Source: M3007 sp046299435
GTDB taxonomy: Bacteria; Bacteroidota; Bacteroidia; Chitinophagales; Saprospiraceae
Direction of reading: 5' to 3'
NCBI GenBank assembly: GCA_046299435.1
Contig: JBKBIC010000256.1
Coordinates: 1 to 6,684, forward strand
DNA: 6,684 bases
Shown here: in pieces, positions 1-5,587 of the stretch
How positions within the stretch are numbered: the stretch's first letter is position 1
Layout of the letters: each line of letters opens with the position of its first letter
The notes under the pieces: generated by a model
The model's database searches: none
What the model was told of the DNA's origin: nothing
The model's input: only the letters and a program-made list of their open reading frames with translations
Translations under genes and position numbers: made by a program

Positions 1-8
1 ATCTCGTT

Positions 9-1013
9 TCAAATTATTTGCAAAAACACCTTTGGGGTCAGCCCGGTGGGTTGCCCCGACTTTTTTTGCACGATGAAAACGCCCGGCTGAATGTTAGGTG
101 CAAGCAAATTCAAGCCCTCGACAACCTCTTGTTCAAAAGCCAAGCGACCCGCCAAATCGAAAAAACGCACTTTGCCGCCGCCTCCATCAAGTTGCAGCAC
201 GAGTTCACGTTGGGCAGGGTTCGGATAAATTTTTGCCTCGAATTTCACGGCAGCATCACCCGTGCGGGTCAATTTCCAGTTGTCGTACAAAGTTTGCAGT
301 GAATCCAGCGGCTCAGTCATGGCAGGCAAAGACGGCACATTCAGGTCAAGGTAAAGCGCGTTTTCGTTGTCGCCGGGCTTTGCCACCCGCAAAAAAGCCG
401 AGAGCGACGAGGTGCCGTTCGCCGTGCAGCGCGTGTCCGCACCGACCACATTTGCCCCTTGCAGGCAAGCCATCAGGCGGTCGGCCAACGTGCCTTGTGC
501 CCGCAAAAACCGCGCCTCCATGCTGTCGAGGATGAATTTTCCTTTCAAGATGTTGCCCTGAATGGCATACGTCAGGCCCGTCCGGTGTCCGCGATAGATT
601 TGGCAAAACTGCCCCGTGTAGGCCGCCGCCCGCGCTGCGCCGCCGGGCGGGTTCAGCGCGACGATGCCGTACTGCCGCACCCCGACATTCGCCGCGCCTT
701 GTGCGTCGTTGGCTTGCAGCCACGCCGAAATCTCATCCGGCGAAAGCCCGTCTTCCATGCGGGCACGGGCATTGGCCTGGTTCGTCGCGTTCCAGTAGGC
801 TTGCGTGTGGATCGCGCCGATGCCCGGCAGCAGGTCGCTGATGATGTACGCGCCGCCCGAACCGGGGAACTGCACATCGTCGAGACAGCTCGCGCCCGCG
901 CTGCCGACCTCGCCTGTGATGGTGTCCACAGCCACGATGGAAAACGTGTGTTGGCCGAAAAGCGACGGCAAGCCCGCCGCCGACAAAAGCAGGGAGTAAA
1001 TCAATCGTTTCAT
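9..1013 (-). CDS. Secreted DUF1028 (Ntn-hydrolase-like) protein with T9SS type A sorting domain
   Basis: The protein is 334 aa. Residues 1-20 are a signal peptide: MKR, a hydrophobic core, then LFG before Gln21. Residues 23 to about 226 match the DUF1028 family (COG3342, classed as Ntn-hydrolase-like, function unproven): TFSIVAVD at 23-30, TGEVGSAG at 33-40, QGNILKG at 152-158, LADRLMACL at 176-184, GADTRC at 191-196 and SLSAFLRVAKPGD at 203-215. Residues from about 258 to the end form a T9SS C-terminal sorting domain, with YPNPA at 263-267, FFDLAGR at 284-290 and PGVFIV at 310-315. The product should therefore be exported through Sec, carried across the outer membrane by type IX secretion, and released or anchored at the cell surface. 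Four cysteines (43, 137, 183, 196) could form disulfides. I chose the ATG at 1013 because it places MKR directly before the hydrophobic core; an in-frame TTG two codons upstream is possible. The substrate is unknown. A terminator separates it from the gene upstream, so it is probably transcribed alone. Confidence 0.88.
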   Translation of the reverse strand: MKRLIYSLLLSAAGLPSLFGQHTFSIVAVDTITGEVGSAGASCLDDVQFPGSGGAYIISDLLPGIGAIHTQAYWNATNQANARARMEDGLSPDEISAWLQANDAQGAANVGVRQYGIVALNPPGGAARAAAYTGQFCQIYRGHRTGLTYAIQGNILKGKFILDSMEARFLRAQGTLADRLMACLQGANVVGADTRCTANGTSSLSAFLRVAKPGDNENALYLDLNVPSLPAMTEPLDSLQTLYDNWKLTRTGDAAVKFEAKIYPNPAQRELVLQLDGGGGKVRFFDLAGRLAFEQEVVEGLNLLAPNIQPGVFIVQKKSGQPTGLTPKVFLQII

Positions 1014-1030
1014 TTTCAATGAGTTAAGAG

Positions 1031-1056
1031 TAAAAATATCCCGAAATGGTTTCGGG
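1031..1056 (-). terminator. Intrinsic terminator of the glycosyltransferase gene
   Basis: Read on the minus strand, a perfect 7-bp stem (CCCGAAA / TTTCGGG, loop CCA, 1040-1056) is followed by ATATTTTTA. It begins 17 nt past the glycosyltransferase stop codon. The stem is symmetric in DNA, but only the minus strand has the U-rich tail, so it most likely ends the 1074-2570 transcript. The tail also overlaps a near match to the Bacteroidota -7 box (TATTTTTA, 1031-1038) that would lie 17 nt before the DUF1028 ATG. Confidence 0.7.
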
Positions 1057-1073
1057 GAGCAATGGGCAAAACC

Positions 1074-2570
1074 TCAGTCCGCCCAATCACATTCAAACAA
1101 ATAGGCCGCCGCGCCCTGCCTTTCGATTGCCGCTGCCTGCCTGCCCAAGACGCGCATGGCTTCCAATTTTGCGCCCACATTGCGGCGTTGTTCGTCAGAA
1201 ATTATCTGCGCGAAGACCAACCAAACCCGGCGCGGCGGTGGCTCGTTTTGCAAAAATGACTGCGCCTCGATTTTAAAATCCCAGTTTGCGAGCAAAATGC
1301 GCCCCGGAAGCCGCGCCGCTGCTGTGCTTGTTTTGTCGCGGTAAAACACAAAAACGGGCTTCGCGCTCTCGTCCACGACGGTCAAATCATCGGTTTGGGC
1401 GCGAGTTTGCATTTCGGCCAGTACGTCTTTCAGGCCCTCGTCGGCGAGTTCCGCCCCAAAAAACCGATACCCGTCGTGCAAACTGGCCGACAAAACCATG
1501 CCCAGCAGCAAAACCGCCCGCAGCCACACGGCAGGTTTTGCCCAAATCGCAGCCACGCCGACGGCCATCAAAATCATCGTCAGCGGGAAAGCCCACATCA
1601 AAAGCCTCGGCATCAGGGAATAATGGCCGAACCCAGAGGCGAGCAAACAGGAAAAAACCGGGACAAACAGCAACAAAAACCCGGCCTCGCGCCGACGGGC
1701 TGCCCAAAATAGCCCTGCCAGCCAAGCAAACGTCCCGAACGCAAGTGCCACGACCGTAAACCCAGCCGTGTGATACGGGAACAGGGCGAGCAGGTTTTTC
1801 CAGCGCAGCCAATCGGCGGCGGATGCGGGCAGCAGCGGCAGGAAATGCGCGGCATGGTGCGATTGCAGCATCGGGTTAGCGACCGATTTGCCCAAAATCA
1901 GGAGGAAGTAGGCCGCAAAACTTGCCATCCAAACCGCCCCGATAGCCGCCGCACGAGGCCAAAAACCGGGCGTGTTTTTGGCAAAATTTTGAACCCAAAA
2001 ATAACTGCCCACGCCAGCCAAGACAAACACCGAAGGCATTGAAAACCAAATACTTGTGCCACCCAAAGTCGCCCAAATCGCGGCGCGGCGCGGGGTGTCG
2101 GGCGACACCCGAAGAGCCGCCCAAACGAGCGCAAGGGCGAGGGTTGTGTCTGTGCTGTATTGTTTCAACTCGGTGCCATAGCGCAGGAAAAACGTGGAAA
2201 ATGCAAACACAAAAACCGGCCACCACGCCACCCAAACTTCCGGCACAAAACGCCGGACGAGTGCCCAAAACAGCGGCAACGCGGCCAAAGAAGCCAGCAT
2301 CGGGAAAAATCGCATGGCCAGCTCGGAGCAGCCGACGGCCAGGACGGCCAGTTTTTCGAGCACCAAAAACAGCGGCGGTGCGAATTGGTCGTATTTCAAC
2401 GGGCCGAAAAAATCGGGCAGCCCAAGTTCGCAAAGGTTGCGGGCGAGGTTGGCCTCGTCCATGAAAAGGGTGCGGTTTTGGAGCCAAACGGCCACGCGCA
2501 GCAGGCCGCCGACAAGCAGCACGGCCACCGAAAAACGAGGCAAAAACCTTGTCGAGGCAAAAAAACGCAT
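1074..2570 (-). CDS. Family-39-like polytopic membrane glycosyltransferase (GT-C fold)
   Basis: The protein is 498 aa and very hydrophobic, with roughly ten or more membrane segments between about residues 12 and 400, followed by a soluble C-terminal part of about 100 residues. After the first membrane segment (about 13-30) come RTLFMDEA at 33-40 and NLARNL. An Asp-Glu pair (here D38/E39) in the first outer loop is the usual catalytic signature of GT-C enzymes such as the PMT/ArnT group. A second conserved-looking segment, YGTELKQYSTD at 131-141, lies in a later outer loop, and PRLLMWAFP sits near a late helix. Enzymes of this kind move a sugar from a polyprenyl-phosphate carrier to an acceptor on the outer face of the inner membrane; donor and acceptor cannot be told here. 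I chose the ATG at 2570 because MRFF leads straight into the first membrane segment. The frame stays open up to 2675, but that extension is not hydrophobic, shows no family features, and would start just after the preceding terminator. The gene is flanked by terminators, so it is probably a single-gene unit. Confidence 0.78.
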   Translation of the reverse strand: MRFFASTRFLPRFSVAVLLVGGLLRVAVWLQNRTLFMDEANLARNLCELGLPDFFGPLKYDQFAPPLFLVLEKLAVLAVGCSELAMRFFPMLASLAALPLFWALVRRFVPEVWVAWWPVFVFAFSTFFLRYGTELKQYSTDTTLALALVWAALRVSPDTPRRAAIWATLGGTSIWFSMPSVFVLAGVGSYFWVQNFAKNTPGFWPRAAAIGAVWMASFAAYFLLILGKSVANPMLQSHHAAHFLPLLPASAADWLRWKNLLALFPYHTAGFTVVALAFGTFAWLAGLFWAARRREAGFLLLFVPVFSCLLASGFGHYSLMPRLLMWAFPLTMILMAVGVAAIWAKPAVWLRAVLLLGMVLSASLHDGYRFFGAELADEGLKDVLAEMQTRAQTDDLTVVDESAKPVFVFYRDKTSTAAARLPGRILLANWDFKIEAQSFLQNEPPPRRVWLVFAQIISDEQRRNVGAKLEAMRVLGRQAAAIERQGAAAYLFECDWAD

Positions 2571-2608
2571 GGTCAAAATTCGGATTGGAGGCCCTGACGG
2601 CCCGAATG

Positions 2609-2616
2609 CAAATGTG
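2609..2616 (-). promoter_or_regulatory. Possible -7 box for the glycosyltransferase gene
   Basis: The minus-strand octamer CACATTTG matches five of the six fixed positions of the Bacteroidota -7 element TAnnTTTG. It ends 38 nt before the chosen ATG at 2570, a normal distance, and lies downstream of the preceding terminator. No -33 TTG is seen at the right spacing. The identical octamer occurs before the CsgG-like gene at 3933-3940. Confidence 0.3.
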
Positions 2617-2679
2617 GCACAAACCCGCCTTGTTGTCGCCATGCTCGCCCTTTCGGGCATAGAGTTTTTTCCCAACCGG

Positions 2680-2727
2680 AAAAAAGAAACGGCACAAGCC
2701 CCTGTTTTTGAGGGACTTGCGCCGTTC
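2680..2727 (-). terminator. Strong intrinsic terminator of the CsgG-like gene
   Basis: On the minus strand, a 17-bp stem (2711-2727 pairing with 2687-2703) closes a 7-nt loop, CAAAAAC, and is followed by CTTTTTT. It starts 19 nt after the stop codon at 2747. Three pairs are G-U wobbles that work only in minus-strand RNA; in plus-strand RNA they become A-C mismatches. The asymmetry fixes the direction and assigns it to the 2747-3901 transcript. Confidence 0.88.
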
Positions 2728-2746
2728 GGGATGTGCCGCGAAGGGG

Positions 2747-3901
2747 TCAGTTGCCGCGCCCGTTGAAGCCGACTGAAATGCCAAAACGGTGGCCGTCGCG
2801 GTGCGGGATGAAAAAGGCGTTGACGGGCATATTGAGTTTCCCGGATTTGAATGACTTGCCGACGGCAAACACGAACGAAGTCGCCATCTTGAAATCGCCC
2901 CGGCTATCGAAGCGTTTTTCCACGCCGTCCGGGTCGGGCAGGCCGGGGTTTTGGGCCTTCCAATCGTTCAGGCGCGTCCATTTGCCGTCCACATAAAGCC
3001 CCTCCGCTTCTTTTGTCAGGTAAAAAATAGGGCCGAACGCAAATTCGAGGCCGTTCCGGTTGCTTCGCAGGCCGTGCAAAAAACTCATGCTGGGGATGAA
3101 ACGCCCTTGGTCAAGCCCGGTGACGAGCGGCACGAACTCAAACAAAGCCTGCAAACCACCCTGATTCAGGTAGGTCGTCTCGAACTGGTAGCCGAACTGG
3201 AACATGGTCGGGTACGCATCCAGACCGCCCTGACTTTCGGGGCGGCGATAATCTTCGGCAGCCTTGCCTGTGAAAAACGTGGCACCCATGCGCGGCCCGC
3301 TGAGGTTGAGACGGCTGGCTTCGGGCACGTTGATGGCACTTTCATAGTCGTTGCGCTTGGTCAATTTGGTCAGCAAATATTGGTCAACAGGCTGGCCGAG
3401 CATCTGCCGGATGGACACCGAAAGCATGGCCTGCACTTGGTTTTTGAGGTTCAAAAACTCCGTGACGTGCGACTTTTCCACCGATTCCGTGCCCACGTCA
3501 ATCAGCCGCAGCGACACGACGATGTTCTCGCCCAGCAGTTCGACCGCGCCGGTCAGCATCTTGTCGGCACGCAGTTTTTTGCCCACTTCGACGAGGCAGA
3601 TTTTGCCGTAACAGTTCGTCAAATCAAGTTTTTCGCGCTCGACCAGATAGGCCACGTCGTAGCGGTCGAGCACTTCGTACAGGCCAAGTTTGTCCAATTC
3701 GATGCGGGCCAAATCGCCCATCTGCGCGGCATCCAGCGTGAGCCCTTTCGAGTCGAAATGCAGCACGGCCACTTTGTCGCGGGCCTCGCTTTTTTGGGCG
3801 AGCAGCAAGCCGCCGGAGAGCAAAAAAGCCGTCAAAAACAGTGCGTGCTTCAGGCCGAATGAAGCGTTGCGGAGGAGTGTCGAGTGATTCGAGTTTTTCA
3901 T
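2747..3901 (-). CDS. Exported protein with CsgG/LpoB-like N-terminal module and barrel-like C-terminal half
   Basis: The protein is 384 aa. A long signal sequence spans residues 1-36 (basic N-region up to Lys18, hydrophobic core 20-34, AQ at 35-36). There is no lipobox Cys, so it is not an obvious lipoprotein. Residues about 43-170 look like the periplasmic domain shared by CsgG, LpoB and FlgO-type proteins: VAVLHFDSKG at 44-53, a helix with LARIELDKLGLYEVLDR at 64-80, CYGKICLVEVGKKLRADKML at 97-116, then TGAVELLGENIVVSLRLIDV at 117-136. Cys97 and Cys102 may form a disulfide. Residues about 200-384 differ in character: aromatic- and glycine-rich alternating stretches (TMFQFGYQFETTYL at 232-245, GLEFAFGPIFYLT at 284-296, MATSFVFAVGKSF at 339-351, FGISVGFNG at 373-381), as expected of outer-membrane strands or a beta-rich surface domain. 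The ATG at 3901 is the natural start. The module assignment rests on pattern memory, and the role (secretion pore, envelope assembly, or other) is unknown. Its own terminator follows. Confidence 0.7.
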   Translation of the reverse strand: MKNSNHSTLLRNASFGLKHALFLTAFLLSGGLLLAQKSEARDKVAVLHFDSKGLTLDAAQMGDLARIELDKLGLYEVLDRYDVAYLVEREKLDLTNCYGKICLVEVGKKLRADKMLTGAVELLGENIVVSLRLIDVGTESVEKSHVTEFLNLKNQVQAMLSVSIRQMLGQPVDQYLLTKLTKRNDYESAINVPEASRLNLSGPRMGATFFTGKAAEDYRRPESQGGLDAYPTMFQFGYQFETTYLNQGGLQALFEFVPLVTGLDQGRFIPSMSFLHGLRSNRNGLEFAFGPIFYLTKEAEGLYVDGKWTRLNDWKAQNPGLPDPDGVEKRFDSRGDFKMATSFVFAVGKSFKSGKLNMPVNAFFIPHRDGHRFGISVGFNGRGN

Positions 3902-3932
3902 TTTCCAATGTTGTTTTGATGAATGATTGAGG

Positions 3933-3940
3933 CAAATGTG
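3933..3940 (-). promoter_or_regulatory. Possible -7 box for the CsgG-like gene
   Basis: The minus-strand octamer CACATTTG differs from TAnnTTTG at only the first position and ends 31 nt before the ATG at 3901. No -33 TTG is visible. The same octamer lies before the glycosyltransferase gene, which modestly raises the chance that it is functional. Confidence 0.3.
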
Positions 3941-4151
3941 CCGGGCGGCGCGGTTCGTGGGGAATGCCCCAGATGGCCTTCAACTATGATTTTCGTCAGC
4001 GGTGCCCCCCAAATCGCACGCAAATCCGGCAAATCCGCGCCACAAAAGTGCCCGCTCCCCCACCCGCTCCTGAATTGAATCCTGCACGAAACACATTTTT
4101 AAAAACTCGAATCGAGGAAAAAACTGCCACGCCCACGCCCGTCGGCTTGCG

Positions 4152-4159
4152 TACTTTTG
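4152..4159 (+). promoter_or_regulatory. Putative mqnE promoter, -7 box
   Basis: TACTTTTG is an exact match to the Bacteroidota -7 consensus TAnnTTTG. Transcription would start around 4164-4167, giving a leader of about 120 nt before the mqnE ATG. A TTG at the expected -33 distance is absent, so this rests on the -7 box and its position alone. Confidence 0.5.
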
Positions 4160-4173
4160 CCCGTCAAGCCCAA

Positions 4174-4218
4174 AGGCTCTTGTTTTCAGAAAAAACTGAA
4201 AACTCGGAAACAAAGCCT
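4174..4218 (+). promoter_or_regulatory. mqnE leader with two mutually exclusive hairpins
   Basis: The short hairpin is perfect: GTTTTCAG (4182-4189), loop AAAAAA, CTGAAAAC (4196-4203). A longer alternative pairs AGGCT (4174-4178) plus TTGTTT (4180-4185) with AAACAAAGCCT (4208-4218), giving 11 bp with one bulged C at 4179. Both use 4182-4185, so they cannot form fully at the same time; the outer 5-bp AGGCT/AGCCT stem can coexist with the short hairpin. The whole element lies between the candidate promoter and the start codon. Any regulatory role is inference, and it matches no riboswitch I recognise. Confidence 0.35.
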
Positions 4219-4284
4219 CCGCCGCACGGTTTTGGGCTTGTTCACCAACCTCACGGACAACCACAGCACCCAACCATCGTTTCC

Positions 4285-5487
4285 ATGCGCGGAAAAGCAC
4301 AACTCGATATCCTGCTCACCGACCCCAAATTGCCCGCCGAACACCGGGCCATCGCCGAAAAAGTGGCCGACGGCCAACGCCTGACCGAAGCCGAGGGCGT
4401 GTACCTGTTCGAACACGGCGAACTGGCGTTCGTCGGGGCACTCGCCAATTTTGTGCGCGAGCAGAAAAACGGCGACAACACCTATTTCAACCGGAATTTC
4501 CACATCGAGCCGACCAATTTGTGCGTCTATGACTGCAAATTTTGCTCGTACTCGCGCCTCATCAAACAGCGCAACGACCCGAACTCGTGGGCGTTTTCGA
4601 TGGAAGACATGATGGACATCGTGCGGAAATACGACGGCCAGCCCGTGACCGAAGTCCACATCGTCGGGGGTGTGCTGCCGCAGTACGATTTGAAGTTTTA
4701 CACCGAGTTTTTCCAGAAAATACGGGCGCATCGGCCCGATTTGCACATCAAGGCACTGACCCCTGTGGAGTACCACTACATTTTCAAAAAGGGGAAAGTG
4801 AGCTACGAGGAGGGCATGAAAATCATGCAAGACGCGGGCTTGGATTCGATGCCGGGTGGCGGCGCGGAGATTTTTCACCCCGAAATCCGGGAGCAAATCG
4901 CTGCCGACAAATGCACCGCCGACGAGTGGCTCCGCATCCACGAGGTCTGGCACGGCTTGGGCGGTCGCTCGAACGCGACGATGCTCTACGGGCACATTGA
5001 AAAATTCTGGCACCGCGTTGACCACCTCGAACGCCTACGCCAACTGCAAGACCGGACGGGCGGTTTCCAGACGTTCATCCCGCTGAAATTCAGAAATCAG
5101 GATAACCAAATGTCGCACATCGCCGAAAGCACGACGGTCGAGGACTTGCGGAACTACGCCATCAGTCGCATTTACCTCGACAATTTCGACCATGTGAAAG
5201 CCTATTGGCCGATGATTGGCCGCACGACGGCCCAACTCGCGCTTTCGTTCGGCGTGGACGACATTGACGGGACGATTGACGACACCACAAAAATCTACTC
5301 GATGGCCGGCTCCGAGGAACAACACCCCGCGCTGACCACGCAGCAGCTCGTTGATCTCATCCGCCGCGTCGGTCGCCGCCCCATCGAGCGCGATACTTTG
5401 TACAATGTGTTGCAGGATTTCACCGACACGGTGTTCGAGGAGGACAAGCAGTTTCGGGGGTATTTCGAGTTGCCGGTGCTGAATTGA
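4285..5487 (+). CDS. mqnE: Aminodeoxyfutalosine synthase MqnE (radical SAM, menaquinone synthesis)
   Basis: The protein is 400 aa, about the usual length for the family. MqnE is a cytoplasmic radical SAM enzyme that joins 3-[(1-carboxyvinyl)oxy]benzoate to the adenosyl radical from SAM to make 6-amino-6-deoxyfutalosine, an early step of the futalosine route to menaquinone. The CX3CX2C cluster motif is present as Cys80, Cys84 and Cys87 (CVYDCKFCSY). HIVGG at 125-129 is the SAM-binding glycine segment, followed by MPGGGAEIF at 189-197, SNATMLYGHIE at 229-239, RVDHLERLRQLQD at 244-256, TGGFQTFIPL at 258-267 and ERDTLYN at 368-374. The pattern in the last third (DDTTKIYSMAG then RPIERDTLYN) favours MqnE over its paralogue MqnC. 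I chose the ATG at 4285: family homology begins just after it and the length fits. The frame is open upstream to 3964, but that extension looks non-coding. No Shine-Dalgarno is seen, as is usual in this phylum. No other mqn gene is nearby. Confidence 0.93.
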   Translation: MRGKAQLDILLTDPKLPAEHRAIAEKVADGQRLTEAEGVYLFEHGELAFVGALANFVREQKNGDNTYFNRNFHIEPTNLCVYDCKFCSYSRLIKQRNDPNSWAFSMEDMMDIVRKYDGQPVTEVHIVGGVLPQYDLKFYTEFFQKIRAHRPDLHIKALTPVEYHYIFKKGKVSYEEGMKIMQDAGLDSMPGGGAEIFHPEIREQIAADKCTADEWLRIHEVWHGLGGRSNATMLYGHIEKFWHRVDHLERLRQLQDRTGGFQTFIPLKFRNQDNQMSHIAESTTVEDLRNYAISRIYLDNFDHVKAYWPMIGRTTAQLALSFGVDDIDGTIDDTTKIYSMAGSEEQHPALTTQQLVDLIRRVGRRPIERDTLYNVLQDFTDTVFEEDKQFRGYFELPVLN

Positions 5488-5494
5488 GTTGAAA

Positions 5495-5553
5495 AGAGGA
5501 AAAGTTGAGGAGTTGAATTGGTGATTGACGAGAGGAAAAGTTGAAGAGTTGAA
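5495..5553 (+). repeat. 23-bp direct repeat, two copies
   Basis: The segments 5495-5517 and 5531-5553 are identical except for one position (G at 5509, A at 5545). Each starts AGAGGAAAAGTTGA and ends GAGTTGAA; copies are offset by 36 bp. The second copy lies within the left arm of the inverted repeat at 5525-5583. An AGTTGA motif recurs throughout the gap after mqnE. Confidence 0.85.
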
Positions 5554-5583
5554 ATTCAACTTTTCAACTTTCCCTCTCGTCAA
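5525..5583. repeat. Long inverted repeat between convergent genes, possible bidirectional terminator
   Basis: The 29-nt arms, 5525-5553 and 5555-5583, are complementary at 27 positions around a single central base (A5554). In each strand's RNA, one of the two imperfect positions becomes a G-U wobble and the other an A-C mismatch, so the hairpin is about equally stable both ways. Near its tip each arm holds two successive copies of an octamer, TTCAACTT on one arm and its near complement on the other. It sits 37 nt after the mqnE stop and ends 4 nt before the stop of the PorT-family gene. That position suits a bidirectional transcript end, but no strong T-run follows on either side, so it is not a classic intrinsic terminator. 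A dispersed intergenic repeat is an alternative. Confidence 0.75.
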
Positions 5584-5587
5584 CTAC

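Larger units (their letters stand above)
3902..4284. other. 383-bp divergent intergenic region
   Basis: This region separates the CsgG-like gene from mqnE. I see no convincing small gene. The mqnE frame stays open back to 3964, but the encoded residues are Pro/Arg/Gln-rich and resemble no MqnE N-terminus. It holds a possible -7 box for each flanking gene (3933-3940 on minus, 4152-4159 on plus), TTTTTAAAAA at 4096-4105 directly followed by the palindrome CTCGAATCGAG at 4106-4116, and the hairpin-forming mqnE leader at 4174-4218. Confidence 0.7.

Noticed and set aside
2647..2670. GCCC/GGGC hairpin followed by a T-run on the plus strand (on the minus strand it has a GAAA tetraloop)
   Set aside because: The stem is only 4 bp, the T-run is separated from it by six bases, and there is no plus-strand gene to terminate. 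On the minus strand it lies upstream of the likely promoter.
2571..2675. 35-residue N-terminal extension of the glycosyltransferase
   Set aside because: It would begin within a few bases of the preceding terminator and upstream of the candidate promoter, is not hydrophobic, and adds nothing conserved. MRFF at 2570 leads directly into the first membrane segment.
1876..2868. 330-codon minus-strand frame across the glycosyltransferase and terminator
   Set aside because: It is Arg/Ala/Gly-rich, as out-of-frame translation of a hydrophobic gene tends to be. It spans a strong terminator and lacks a membrane or domain pattern.
2951..3862. 303-codon plus-strand frame over the CsgG-like gene
   Set aside because: It is the reverse-strand shadow of a gene with a clear signal peptide and domain pattern. 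The shadow has no signal, domain or promoter.
3964..4284. 107-codon in-frame N-terminal extension of mqnE
   Set aside because: The frame is open, but the residues are Pro/Arg/Gln-rich without MqnE similarity. The best promoter box and the leader hairpins lie inside it, and the ATG at 4285 gives the family length.
3980..4300. 106-codon minus-strand frame in the divergent gap
   Set aside because: It overlaps the mqnE start, its product lacks any recognisable domain, and it is the antisense of a region with promoter and leader features.
5035..5583. 182-codon minus-strand frame under the end of mqnE
   Set aside because: It is antisense to a strongly conserved gene, and its N-terminal repeats are just the translated intergenic repeat.
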